A stretch of DNA of 64,000 bases from Burkholderiales bacterium (GTDB lineage: Bacteria > Pseudomonadota > Gammaproteobacteria > Burkholderiales > Burkholderiaceae_C). The notes under the pieces are model-generated. The model ran no database searches. It was not told the origin of the DNA and saw only the letters and a list, made by a program, of their open reading frames with translations. Positions 18,282 through 26,599 of the stretch are shown here, piece by piece. The stretch lies in contig JACRAZ010000042.1 in NCBI GenBank assembly GCA_016213205.1, forward strand, positions 62,001 to 126,000, read 5' to 3'. Position numbers and translations under genes: made by a program. How positions within the stretch are numbered: the stretch's first letter is position 1; the number at the start of each line of letters is the position of its first letter.

Positions 18282-19081
18282 GCGAAGTCGTGCTTGAAAC
18301 CCGCAAGCTCGTGAAGCGTTTTGGCGGCATCACCGCCACCAACAACGTGTCGATGACGATCACGCGCGGCGCGCGCCATGCCCTCATCGGCCCCAACGGC
18401 GCGGGCAAGACCACGCTGATCAACCAGCTCACCGGCGTGCTGCCGCCCACCGAAGGCCGCGTGCTGCTGCGCGGCCAGGACATCACCGACCTGGCGCCGC
18501 ACAAGCGCGTGGGCCTGGGGCTGGTGCGCACCTTCCAGATCAACCAGCTGTTCGGCTCGCTCACGCCGCTGCAGAGCCTGGCGCTGGCGGTGGCCAGCCG
18601 GCGCAATGCGGCGCACCGCTGGTGGCAGCCGATGGGGCGGGATGCCGAGATCGCCGCCGAGTGCGAGCAGTTGCTGGCGCAGTTCCGCCTCACCGAGCAT
18701 GCCGACCGGCCCACGCGCGAGCTGCCCTATGGCAAGCGCAGGCTGCTGGAAATCGGCCTCGCGGTGGCCCAGCAACCCAGCGTGCTGCTGCTCGACGAGC
18801 CCGCCGCCGGCGTGCCCGGCAGCGAGCGGCAGGACATCCTCGACACCGTGGCCGCGCTGCCGGCGGATGTGTCGGTGGTGCTGATCGAGCACGACATGGA
18901 CCTCGTGTTCAGCTTCGCCAAGCGCATGACGGTGCTGGTCAACGGCACCGTGCTCACCGAAGGCACGCCCGAGCAGATCGCGGCCGATCCGCAGGTGAAG
19001 GCGGTGTACCTGGGCGATTCGATGGCCGGCATCCGCGACAACCCCCACGCGATGGCGCAATACGAGGCCAAGCATGGCTGA
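18278..19081 (+). CDS. livG: ABC transporter ATP-binding protein, LivG type
   Basis: 267 residues, GTG start. Walker A GPNGAGKTT; Walker B LLLDEPAAGVPGSE; H-loop IEHDMDLVF. The usual LSGG signature is replaced by LPYGKRR, a variant common in this subfamily. It hydrolyses ATP to drive import. It overlaps livF by eight bases. Confidence 0.92.
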   Translation: MSEVVLETRKLVKRFGGITATNNVSMTITRGARHALIGPNGAGKTTLINQLTGVLPPTEGRVLLRGQDITDLAPHKRVGLGLVRTFQINQLFGSLTPLQSLALAVASRRNAAHRWWQPMGRDAEIAAECEQLLAQFRLTEHADRPTRELPYGKRRLLEIGLAVAQQPSVLLLDEPAAGVPGSERQDILDTVAALPADVSVVLIEHDMDLVFSFAKRMTVLVNGTVLTEGTPEQIAADPQVKAVYLGDSMAGIRDNPHAMAQYEAKHG

Positions 19082-19784
19082 CCCCCTCCTGCAGGTGCAG
19101 GGCCTGACCTGCGGCTACGGCGATTCGGTGGTGCTCACCGACGTGGGCTTCACGCTCGCTGCCGGCCGCTCGCTGGCCCTGCTGGGGCGCAATGGCACCG
19201 GCAAGACCACGCTGATCGACACCCTGGTGGGCGTGACGCGCCGCCACGCCGGCACCGTGCGCCTGGCCGGCCGCGAGATCCAGGCCCTGCCGGTGTACGA
19301 GCGGGCCGGTGCCGGCCTCGGCTGGGTGCCGCAGGAGCGCAACATCTTCAAGTCGCTCACGGTCGAGGAGAACCTCAGCGCCGTGGCCCGGCCCGGCGCC
19401 TGGGATGCGACGCGCGTGTTCGAGCTGTTCCCGCGCCTGGCCGAGCGCAAGAAGAACCTGGGTACCCAGCTCTCCGGTGGCGAGCAGCAGATGCTGGCCT
19501 TCGGCCGTGCGCTGGTGCTCAACCCCAAGCTGCTGCTGCTGGACGAGCCGCTGGAGGGCCTGGCCCCCATCATCGTGGAAGAGCTGCTGCGCGCCATCCG
19601 GCGCGTGGCGCGCGAGGAGGGGCTGTCGTCCATCGTCGTCGAGCAGCACCCGCACATGGTGCTGGGCGTCACCGACGACGCGATCGTGCTCGACCGCGGC
19701 GGCATCGCCTACCGCAACACCAGCGAAGCGCTGCTGGCCGAACCGGGGCTGCTCGACCCTTGGCTCGGCGTCAGCGCACACTGA
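19074..19784 (+). CDS. livF: ABC transporter ATP-binding protein, LivF type
   Basis: 236 residues. Walker A GRNGTGKTT, signature LSGGEQQML, Walker B LLLDEPLEGLAP, H-loop VEQHPHMV. LivF proteins normally show GxGKTT with this short length. It completes the five-gene importer with the binding protein, LivH, LivM and LivG. Confidence 0.93.
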   Translation: MADPLLQVQGLTCGYGDSVVLTDVGFTLAAGRSLALLGRNGTGKTTLIDTLVGVTRRHAGTVRLAGREIQALPVYERAGAGLGWVPQERNIFKSLTVEENLSAVARPGAWDATRVFELFPRLAERKKNLGTQLSGGEQQMLAFGRALVLNPKLLLLDEPLEGLAPIIVEELLRAIRRVAREEGLSSIVVEQHPHMVLGVTDDAIVLDRGGIAYRNTSEALLAEPGLLDPWLGVSAH

Positions 19785-19795
19785 TATGTCGACCC

Positions 19796-19812
19796 CGGCC
19801 GTCTGGCGGCCG
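19796..19812 (+). terminator. Hairpin after livF
   Basis: CGGCCG (19796-19801), loop TCTGG, CGGCCG (19807-19812): a six-base-pair GC stem 11 bases after the livF stop. It may end the transporter operon, though there is no T-run. Confidence 0.3.
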
Positions 19813-19882
19813 CCCCCAAGGGGCCGCGAATCCGGACCGGGCAACCCGGATCCGGTTTCGCCCTTCGATCTGCACTGCCCCT

Positions 19883-19899
19883 GGTCGCCATTGGCGACC
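19883..19899 (+). promoter_or_regulatory. Perfect hairpin in the leader of the MetE-like gene
   Basis: GGTCGCC, loop ATT, GGCGACC: a seven-base-pair stem 33 bases before the ATG. It could be a terminator for the upstream operon or a leader structure. I see no cobalamin or SAM riboswitch motif around it. Confidence 0.35.
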
Positions 19900-19931
19900 T
19901 GTCCCAACGGACACCTGACCAGGAGATTCCC

Positions 19932-21056
19932 ATGACCCTTCGCACCACGCCCCCGTTCCGCGCCGACCACGTCGGCAGCTTCCTGCGGCCGAAGTACCTG
20001 CTCGATGCGCGCGAGCAGCGCGCCCGCGGCGAGATCAGCGCCGAGCAGCTGCGCGCGGTGGAGGACAAGGCGATCACCGAGATCGTCACCTTCCAGCGCG
20101 ACGTGGGCCTGCAGAGCATCACCGACGGCGAGTTCCGCCGCACCTACTTCCACATCGATTTCCTCGAGCAGCTGGGCGGCGTGAAGACCGACATCCCGGT
20201 CACGATCAAGAAGCCCGACGGCACCGAGGAGCTGGCCCCGCCGGTGATGCGCGTGATCGACAAGGTGCGCCACGTGAAGGACATCCAGCGCGCCGATTTC
20301 GAGTACCTGAAGTCGCAGGTGGATGCGCTGGCGCCCGGCGCCACGCCCAAGGTGACGATTCCGTCGCCCACGATGCTGCACTTCCGCGGCGGGCGGGCCG
20401 GCATCAGCAAGGAAGCCTACCCCGAGCTGGACCCCGCGTTCTACGACGACGTGGCCCGCGCCTACGGCGACGAGCTGCGCAGCCTGTACGACGCCGGCTG
20501 CCGCTACGTGCAGATGGACGACACCAACCTGGCCTACCTGTGCGACGACAAGATGCGCGAGGCCGCGCGCCAGCGCGGCGACGATCCCAACGAGCTGCCG
20601 CACCGCTATGCCGGCTTCATCAACAAGGTGGTGGCGCACAAGCCTGCCGGCATGACGCTGGCCATGCACCTGTGCCGTGGCAACTTCAAGAGCACCCATG
20701 CCGCGGCCGGCAACTACGAGCCGGTGGCCGAGGCACTGCTGTCCGAGATGAACCTGGACGCGTACTTCCTGGAATACGACGACGACCGCTCGGGTGATTT
20801 CCGCCCGCTGCGCTACCTGCCCAAGGGCAAGATCGTCGTGCTGGGCCTGGTGACCACCAAGTTCGGCGAGATGGAAAGCAAGGAGACGCTCAAGCGCCGC
20901 ATCGCCGAGGCCGCCGAATACGCGCCGCTGGACCAGCTTGCCTTGAGCCCGCAGTGCGGCTTCAGCAGCACCGTGCACGGCAACAACATCGCGGTGGAGG
21001 CCCAGCGCGCCAAGCTGCGCCTGGTGGTCGAGGTGGCGCAGGAGGTGTGGGCCTGA
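19932..21056 (+). CDS. Cobalamin-independent methionine synthase (MetE C-terminal) family methyltransferase
   Basis: 374 residues, the size of the stand-alone MetE C-terminal catalytic domain (YxjG/YxjH type). It opens with RADHVGSFLRP. Zinc-site residues are visible as His and Cys in MHLCRGN and in the later SPQCGFSS segment, and YVQMDDTNLAY marks the barrel. Homologues transfer methyl groups from methyl-folates or other donors to thiols such as homocysteine, but many family members have no assigned substrate. AGGAGA precedes the ATG. The neighbourhood (vanillate demethylation, Liv transporter, enoyl-CoA hydratase) leaves its true role open. Confidence 0.85.
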   Translation: MTLRTTPPFRADHVGSFLRPKYLLDAREQRARGEISAEQLRAVEDKAITEIVTFQRDVGLQSITDGEFRRTYFHIDFLEQLGGVKTDIPVTIKKPDGTEELAPPVMRVIDKVRHVKDIQRADFEYLKSQVDALAPGATPKVTIPSPTMLHFRGGRAGISKEAYPELDPAFYDDVARAYGDELRSLYDAGCRYVQMDDTNLAYLCDDKMREAARQRGDDPNELPHRYAGFINKVVAHKPAGMTLAMHLCRGNFKSTHAAAGNYEPVAEALLSEMNLDAYFLEYDDDRSGDFRPLRYLPKGKIVVLGLVTTKFGEMESKETLKRRIAEAAEYAPLDQLALSPQCGFSSTVHGNNIAVEAQRAKLRLVVEVAQEVWA

Positions 21057-21092
21057 GCATGGGACACTGATCGCCCCGAGAGGAGACCCGCC

Positions 21093-21866
21093 ATGTCCGA
21101 AGCCCTGGTCCAGATCGCCACCGCCGGCGCGGTGCGCACGCTCACCCTGAACCGCCCCGCCGCATTGAACAGCTTCACCGCGGCGATGCATGCCGAGTTG
21201 CGGGCGGCGCTGGAAGCGGCGGCGGCCGATGCCGCCGTGCGCTGCGTGGTGCTCACCGGCGCGGGCCGCGGCTTCTGCGCCGGGCAGGATTTGAACGACC
21301 CCGAGATGAGCGATGTCGAGGCCGTGGTCGACACGCTGTACAAGCCGCTCGCGCTGAGCCTGCGCAGCTACCCGGTGCCGGTGATCGCGATGGTCAACGG
21401 CGTGGCCGCGGGTGCCGGCGCCAACCTGGCGCTGAACTGCGATTTCGTCATCGCCGCGCGGTCGGCCGCCTTCATCCAGGCCTTCAGCAAGATCGGCCTG
21501 GTGCCCGATTGCGGTGGCACCTGGCTGCTGCCGCGCATCGTGGGCCGCGCCCGGGCCATCGGCCTGGCGATGACGGGCGACAAGCTCCCGGCCGAGGAGG
21601 CCGAGCGCATCGGCATGATCTGGCGCTGCGTGGACGATGCCGCGCTCGGCGAGACCACGATGGCGCTGGCCCACAAGCTGGCGGCGCTGCCGGCCCGGGC
21701 GCTGGCGCAGACCCGCCAGCTGATCGACGCGGCGATGCCGATGGACTACGCCGCCGCGCTGGGGCAGGAAGCCCGCGTGCAGGGCGAGATGAGCCGCGCG
21801 GGCGACTTTGCCGAGGGCGTGGCCGCCTTCCTGGCCAAGCGCGCGCCGGTGTTCAAGGACCGCTGA
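21093..21866 (+). CDS. Enoyl-CoA hydratase/isomerase, PaaG-like
   Basis: 257 residues, crotonase fold. CoA- and oxyanion-hole segments are visible as RGFCAGQDLND and NGVAAGAGANLAL, followed by GLVPDCGGTWLLP. The GQDLND form and the acidic position in VPDCGG resemble PaaG, which isomerises the ring-epoxide of phenylacetyl-CoA, but generic enoyl-CoA hydratases look similar. AGGAG precedes the ATG. It follows the MetE-like gene by 36 bases and runs convergently into the thioesterase gene. Confidence 0.85.
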   Translation: MSEALVQIATAGAVRTLTLNRPAALNSFTAAMHAELRAALEAAAADAAVRCVVLTGAGRGFCAGQDLNDPEMSDVEAVVDTLYKPLALSLRSYPVPVIAMVNGVAAGAGANLALNCDFVIAARSAAFIQAFSKIGLVPDCGGTWLLPRIVGRARAIGLAMTGDKLPAEEAERIGMIWRCVDDAALGETTMALAHKLAALPARALAQTRQLIDAAMPMDYAAALGQEARVQGEMSRAGDFAEGVAAFLAKRAPVFKDR

Positions 21867-21868
21867 AC

Positions 21869-21886
21869 CGCGGCCGCCCGGCCGCG
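21869..21886. terminator. Strong hairpin in a convergent intergenic gap
   Basis: CGCGGCC, loop GCCC, GGCCGCG: seven GC-rich pairs starting three bases after the hydratase stop and ending 14 bases before the thioesterase stop. Symmetric placement between convergent genes suggests a bidirectional transcription end; no T-run is present. Confidence 0.4.
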
Positions 21887-21900
21887 CCGGGCAGAGTGTC

Positions 21901-22350
21901 TCAGGCGTCCGGCGGGTTCAGGATCTGCGGGCCGATCTTCAGGATGCCGCTCACCCGTAGGCACGGCACGCCGTCGGCCTCGACCAGGCCCTGCGCGAAC
22001 ACCATGTTGCGCGTGACACGCAGCACCTGGGCCTCGCCCTGCAGCCAGGCGCCCCGCGGCGCGGCGGCCAGGTAGTCCAGCTGCAGGCTGATGGTGGGCA
22101 GGAAGCGCAGGCCCACCTCGGTGCTCTTGCGGTGCACGGTCATCGGCAGCAGCATGTCGGCAAAACTCGCCAGCATGCCGCCGTGGCAGTTGCCCAGCGG
22201 GTTGCAGTGGCGCGGCTCGACCCGCAGGCCCATGTGCACTTGCCCGCCTTCGTTGCGGATGTACAGCGGCCCCACGTGGTTGATGAAGTCGCCGCCCATC
22301 GGCAGGCGTTCGAAGCCGGGCGGAATGTCGGGGTGCTGCGGGCTGCTCAT
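21901..22350 (-). CDS. PaaI-type hotdog-fold thioesterase
   Basis: 149 residues. The hotdog core is recognisable in HCNPLGNCHGGMLASFADMLL, where the Gly-Gly after His starts the long helix, and in ISLQLDYLAAA. It would hydrolyse acyl- or aryl-CoA esters. The start overlaps the stop of the transglutaminase-like gene (ATGA), so both are one transcription unit. Confidence 0.85.
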   Translation of the reverse strand: MSSPQHPDIPPGFERLPMGGDFINHVGPLYIRNEGGQVHMGLRVEPRHCNPLGNCHGGMLASFADMLLPMTVHRKSTEVGLRFLPTISLQLDYLAAAPRGAWLQGEAQVLRVTRNMVFAQGLVEADGVPCLRVSGILKIGPQILNPPDA

Positions 22351-23018
22351 CGGGGCTGGGTCTCGCGGGCCACGTCGGCCAGGAAGTCGGCGGCCGCCTC
22401 GGCCGGGTCGTCGACCAGCATGTACGGGTAGTGCACCGCGAAATCAGCCCGGATCTGGTCGAGCGGCATGTCGTCGAAGCTGCCGCGCTGGTGCACGTAC
22501 TCCATGTGCCGGTTGCCGGATTTGTCGAACGGGTGGTAGATCGAATCGTCGCGCCCGTTGAACTCCAGTGGCAGCAGGCCGAAGCGGTCGCACAGCTCCA
22601 CGTTGAACGCGGGCGTGGCCTTGCGCCAGGCGCCGTCCAGGTACAGGTCGGTGTAGCCGTGCCAGTAGAACAGGTCGGTCTTCATGCGCTCGCGCATGCG
22701 GGCCGTGCTCAGGTGGTTGCGCACGTCGGCAAAACCCAGCCGGGCCGGGATGCCCGCCGCGCGCGCCGCCGCGGCCAGCAGGGCGGCCTTGGTCACGCAC
22801 CAGCCCACGCCGATCTCGAGCACCGTGCTGGCACGCATGCCGCGCACCGAGAGCTCGATGCGGTAGGGGTCGTAGCGGAAGCCGTCACGCACCGCGTAGT
22901 ACAGCGCCACCGCGCGGGCGGTGTCGTCGGTGCCTTGCGCGTGCTGCGCGGCGAAGGCCCTCACGGCCGGGTGGTCGCTGTCGATCAGCGCGGTGGCTTG
23001 CAGGGTGGCGGGTGTCAT
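22347..23018 (-). CDS. Transglutaminase-like domain protein
   Basis: 223 residues with a transglutaminase-like (cysteine-protease fold) core: Cys in GVGWCVTKAALL, His in YWHGYTDLYLDG, followed by WRKATPAFN where the triad Asp/Asn is expected. No signal peptide is visible, so it is cytoplasmic. Such small proteins may act as peptidases or amidases; no substrate is known. It is translationally coupled to the thioesterase and diverges from the DsbA-fold isomerase gene across 122 bases that should hold both promoters. Confidence 0.8.
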   Translation of the reverse strand: MTPATLQATALIDSDHPAVRAFAAQHAQGTDDTARAVALYYAVRDGFRYDPYRIELSVRGMRASTVLEIGVGWCVTKAALLAAAARAAGIPARLGFADVRNHLSTARMRERMKTDLFYWHGYTDLYLDGAWRKATPAFNVELCDRFGLLPLEFNGRDDSIYHPFDKSGNRHMEYVHQRGSFDDMPLDQIRADFAVHYPYMLVDDPAEAAADFLADVARETQPR

Positions 23019-23140
23019 CGGGGCGGCAAGGCGGCTCGCGGTCGCCTGGGTGACGCTGGGGTGTCGAGTTTGGGACTAGGCTCGGTCGCCCGCTGTCACA
23101 CGGGCGCCACCACCCGCCGAACTGCCCCCGGAGCCACCGC

Positions 23141-23752
23141 ATGATCGAGTGCTTCTTCGACTGTTCCAGCCCCTGGACCTGGCTGGCCTTCCACAACCTG
23201 CAGCCGCTGGCCGCGGAGCTGGGCGTGCCGGTGCAGTGGCGACCGGTGCTGGTGGGCGGCATCTTCAATGCGGTGAACCCCAGCGTGTACGAATCGCGCG
23301 AGAAGGGCGTGCCCGCCAAGCAGGCCTACCTGCGCAAGGACCTGCAGGACTGGGCGCGCCACTGCGGGCTGCAGATCGTGTTTCCGCCGCGCGTGTTTCC
23401 CGTCAACAGCGTGAAGGCGATGCGGGGCTGCCTCTGGCTCGCGCCCCAGGGCCTGCTGGTGCCGTTTGCCAGCGCGGTGTTCGAGGCCTACTGGCGCCGC
23501 GAGGAGGACATCTCGCAGGATGCGGTGCTCGCGGCCCTGTGCCAGCGCCTGGGCATCGCCCCCGCGGCCTTCTTCGAGGGCATTTCGCAGCCGTCGATCA
23601 AGGCGCAGCTGAAGGCCAACACCGACGAGGTGATCGCGCGCGGCGGCTTCGGCTCGCCCACGATCTTCGTCGGCGGGGACGACATGTACTTCGGCAACGA
23701 CCGCCTGCCGCTGGTGCGCGAGGCGGTGCTGCGGCGCCTGGCCGCGGGCTGA
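23141..23752 (+). CDS. 2-hydroxychromene-2-carboxylate isomerase-like (DsbA/kappa-GST fold)
   Basis: 203 residues. The thioredoxin-like fold starts IECFFDCSSPWTWLAF, with Ser in the SSPW position used by HCCA isomerases to bind glutathione. NSVKAMRGCLWL and a C-terminal GSPTIFVGGDDMYFGNDRL are family hallmarks. HCCA isomerase acts in naphthalene catabolism, but many homologues have other glutathione-dependent roles. GGAG precedes the ATG. Its TGA directly abuts the stop of the convergent gene. Confidence 0.82.
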   Translation: MIECFFDCSSPWTWLAFHNLQPLAAELGVPVQWRPVLVGGIFNAVNPSVYESREKGVPAKQAYLRKDLQDWARHCGLQIVFPPRVFPVNSVKAMRGCLWLAPQGLLVPFASAVFEAYWRREEDISQDAVLAALCQRLGIAPAAFFEGISQPSIKAQLKANTDEVIARGGFGSPTIFVGGDDMYFGNDRLPLVREAVLRRLAAG

Positions 23753-23758
23753 TCAGCC
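23747..23758. other. Palindrome GGCTGATCAGCC shared by two abutting stop codons
   Basis: The isomerase stop TGA (23750-23752) and the complement stop of the convergent gene (23753-23755) form TGATCA inside a 12-base perfect palindrome. There is no intergenic space, so transcripts of the two genes must overlap or terminate inside coding sequence. Confidence 0.6.
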
Positions 23759-24313
23759 GTCCGCGCGCGGGCTGTCGGCGGGCGGGCGCAGGGTGATGCG
23801 CACCGTGGGTGCGTCCTGCGGCGTGATCTGCGCATACAGCCGCAGCTGGTCGGCCAGTGCGCGCAGGCGTTCGGCCATGCGGTTGGTCAGTGCCACCATC
23901 AGCTTGGCGCCCACGCGGGGCTCCTGTTCGACCAGCGCTTCCAGTGCCTCGCGCGAGAGGCCGGCCGCCTGCACCGCAGAGGCCGCGGTGCAGGTGGACG
24001 AGCGGGGTGAGCCATCGAGCAGGCTCATCTCGCCGATGATGTTGCCCGGCCCCAGCACCGAGGCCGGCACGCCGGCGCTGTGGCCGGTCTCGACCACCAC
24101 CTCGCCGGCCAGCAGCAGCAGCAGGTGCGCCGGGTCGTCGGGCGCGCCCTCGCGGAAGACCACCGTGCCGCGCGGGATGTGGATCAGGTGCATGCGCTGC
24201 ACCACCTGGCGGATCTCGGCCTCGCTCATCGCCAGCATCGCGCTGGGCGTGCGCAGCAGGCGGCAGGCCAGATCGGCCAGCGCAGGGGTTTCGGTGAGGG
24301 GGCGTGGGGTCAT
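23753..24313 (-). CDS. Cyclic-nucleotide-binding (Crp/Fnr-type sensor) domain protein without HTH
   Basis: 186 residues. The cNMP-binding barrel covers about 40-150: LIHIPRGTVVFREGAPDD, LLLAGEVVVETG, then the phosphate-binding cassette-like GNIIGEMSLLDGSPRSSTC. A long helix follows (LMVALTNRMAERLRAL), but no helix-turn-helix, so it is not a DNA-binding regulator by itself. It may act as a soluble sensor subunit. Partner unknown. Confidence 0.8.
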   Translation of the reverse strand: MTPRPLTETPALADLACRLLRTPSAMLAMSEAEIRQVVQRMHLIHIPRGTVVFREGAPDDPAHLLLLLAGEVVVETGHSAGVPASVLGPGNIIGEMSLLDGSPRSSTCTAASAVQAAGLSREALEALVEQEPRVGAKLMVALTNRMAERLRALADQLRLYAQITPQDAPTVRITLRPPADSPRADG

Positions 24314-24498
24314 GGTGCTGCTTTCATGCTGCCGTGCCGCGGCCGCTTGCGAGGGCCGGCCCGGTGGGAATCTGCCGGCACGCTACGCCCCGGGCGCGCC
24401 TGCCGCAAGAGGAAAAGCAGCCGTGCCGGTCTCCCGCCGCCCACCTGCGGGGGGGTGCGGGAACCGCCGGCGCGCCGCGGTTACCCAAGCAGCCTGGC

Positions 24499-25167
24499 TC
24501 AGGCGCCGTGGAAGCGCGCGAACTCGTCCAGCGCCGCGCGCCGCGTGCGCAGCGCATTCACCGGGTGCGCCGGGTTGCGCAGCCCGATGGCCATGCCGCA
24601 GAACAGCATGCGCTCGGGCGGCAGCGCGAGCACGCGGCCGATGGTCTGCGCATAGGTGGCCCAGCATTCCTGCGCGCAGCTGTCGTAGCCCTCTTCCTGC
24701 AGCAGCAGCATCACGGTCTGCAGGAACATGCCCAGGTCCGACCATTGCGGCGGGCCCATGCGCCGGTCCACCGAACAGAACAGCGCCATCGGTGCACCGA
24801 AGAACTCGTAGTTGCGTGCAAACCAGCGCAGCCGGACAGGCTTGTCCTCGCGGGCGATGCCCATCGTGGCATACATGTCCTCGCCCACCTGGAAGCGGTA
24901 GTCGCGGTAGGGCGACACCAGTTCCTTGGGGTAGACGTCGTAGTCCATCGGCTCGCGCTCGCCCGAGGCCATGCGTTGCTGCACCAGGGCCTTCAGCTCG
25001 GCCAGCGGCTCCCCCGCGAACACATCGATGTGCCAGGGCTGCAGGTTGCCGCCCGAGGGCGCGCGCGAGGCCCGTGCGAGCACGCGACGGATCACCTCGC
25101 CAGGCACCGGGTTGGGCAGGAAATCGCGGATCGACGAGCGGCGCTCGACGGCATCGGCCACATTCAT
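24499..25167 (-). CDS. Nitroreductase family protein (FMN-dependent)
   Basis: 222 residues. FMN-binding motifs: ERRSSIRDFLPNPVP at the N-terminus, ARASRAPSGGNLQPWHI, and near the C-terminus MLFCGMAIG. The GPPQWSDLGMFLQTVMLL segment identifies a widespread proteobacterial subgroup of nitroreductases (about 220 residues). Likely substrates are nitroaromatics or quinones with NAD(P)H. The start gives the full family N-terminus; the frame continues upstream only through the promoter region. Divergent from the acyl-CoA dehydrogenase gene. Confidence 0.88.
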   Translation of the reverse strand: MNVADAVERRSSIRDFLPNPVPGEVIRRVLARASRAPSGGNLQPWHIDVFAGEPLAELKALVQQRMASGEREPMDYDVYPKELVSPYRDYRFQVGEDMYATMGIAREDKPVRLRWFARNYEFFGAPMALFCSVDRRMGPPQWSDLGMFLQTVMLLLQEEGYDSCAQECWATYAQTIGRVLALPPERMLFCGMAIGLRNPAHPVNALRTRRAALDEFARFHGA

Positions 25168-25366
25168 CAGCCAGGCTCCGGCAAAAGGGGAAGGGCATGA
25201 CGATACCCCGGATGACAAGCCCCGCGCTGGCGACCAAGATGCGGGCAGCGCACACCGGTGCCCGTATGCACGCGCCGAGCCGGCCCGAGCGGCCCCGGTG
25301 CGACCCGCCGCCCGCCGGGCCGCGCCAGGCGGCGAGGTCCGGAACGCCCACCCCGAAGGTATCCCC

Positions 25367-26542
25367 ATGAGCCTGCCCGACACCCCGGACGCACCGCACT
25401 ACTTCAGCCCCGAGCACGAGGCCTTCCGCCGCACCATGCGCGACTGGGTGGCGCGCGAACTCACGCCCCATGCCCATGCATGGGACGAAGCCGGCAGCTT
25501 CCCGCGCAGCCTGTACCGCCAGGCCGCCGGGATCGGCCTGCTGGGCCTGGGCTACCCGGAGGCGCTGGGCGGCACGCCGGCCGACATCTTCTACACCCTG
25601 ATCGCCAGCGAGGAACTCGCCCGCGCCGGCTGCGGCGGGCTGCAGGCCTCGCTGCTGTCGCACAGCATCGGCCTGCCGCCGGTGCGCGACCACGGCGGCG
25701 AGGCCCTGCAGCGCCGCGTGATCCCGCCGGTGCTGGCCGGCGAGAAGATCGCCGCGCTGGCCGTCACCGAGCCGGCGGGCGGCTCGGACGTGGCCGCCCT
25801 GAAGACCACCGCGGTGCGCGAGGGCGAGCACTATGTCGTCGAGGGCGAGAAGGTTTTCATCACCTCCGGCATGCGGGCCGACTTCATCACCTGCGCGGTG
25901 CGCACCGAGCCAGGCAGCAAGGGCCCGAACGGCATCTCGGCGCTGCTGATCGAAGGCGACACCCCCGGCCTGGAGCGCACCGAGCTCAAGAAGATGGGCT
26001 GGTGGGCCAGCGACACCGCGCACCTGCGCTTCAACCGCTGCCGCGTGCCGGTGGCCAACCTCATCGGCACCGAGCACCGGGGGTTCCGCATCTTCATGAC
26101 CAACTTCAACGCCGAGCGCCTGGGCATGGCCGCTCTGGCGGTGGGTTATGCGCAGGCGGCCTTCGACGAGGCCCTGGACTGGGCGCGCCAGCGCAGCACC
26201 TTCGGAGCGCTGCTCAGCGAGCGCCAGGTCATCCGCCACAAGCTGGTGGACATGCTGCGCCTGATCGACGCCGCACGCTGCCTGGTGTACGACCTGGCCT
26301 GGCGGGTCGAGCACCGGCACGGCGACCCGGCCCAGCTGGTGGCCCGCATCGCGCTGGCCAAGGTGCAGGCCACGCAGGCGATGCAGTTCTGCGCCGATGC
26401 GGCGGTGCAGATCCTCGGCGGCATGGGCTTCATGCGCGGCACCAGGAGCGAACGCATCTACCGCGAGGTGAAGGTCATGATGATCGGCGGCGGCTCCGAA
26501 GAGATCATGAAGGACCTGGCGGCACGGCAACTGGGCCTGTGA
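25367..26542 (+). CDS. Acyl-CoA dehydrogenase
   Basis: 391 residues, full family length. Helical N-terminus, middle domain with AVTEPAGGSDVAALKTTA and VEGEKVFITSGMRADF (flavin contacts), C-terminal helices with RQRSTFGALLSERQVI and AVQILGGMGFMRGTRSERIYR. The catalytic base is probably the Glu in GGGSEEIM. It oxidises an acyl-CoA to the enoyl-CoA and reduces ETF. AAGGT lies before the ATG. Chain-length preference cannot be judged. Confidence 0.92.
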   Translation: MSLPDTPDAPHYFSPEHEAFRRTMRDWVARELTPHAHAWDEAGSFPRSLYRQAAGIGLLGLGYPEALGGTPADIFYTLIASEELARAGCGGLQASLLSHSIGLPPVRDHGGEALQRRVIPPVLAGEKIAALAVTEPAGGSDVAALKTTAVREGEHYVVEGEKVFITSGMRADFITCAVRTEPGSKGPNGISALLIEGDTPGLERTELKKMGWWASDTAHLRFNRCRVPVANLIGTEHRGFRIFMTNFNAERLGMAALAVGYAQAAFDEALDWARQRSTFGALLSERQVIRHKLVDMLRLIDAARCLVYDLAWRVEHRHGDPAQLVARIALAKVQATQAMQFCADAAVQILGGMGFMRGTRSERIYREVKVMMIGGGSEEIMKDLAARQLGL

Positions 26543-26599
26543 CGCGCCCCGCCACCCGGCGGCCTGCACACCCCGCCATGTCCCCCCAGGAGGCTGAAG

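Noticed and set aside
18954-21674. A 906-codon minus-strand open frame over livF, the MetE-like gene and the hydratase
   Set aside because: A shadow of three well-supported plus-strand genes; no recognisable domain.
24425-24471. Cobalamin riboswitch or terminator between the nitroreductase and cNMP-binding genes
   Set aside because: Inverted GC-rich blocks exist, but the conserved cobalamin-box sequence is absent, and the nitroreductase is not the BluB type. The stem is too imperfect to call.
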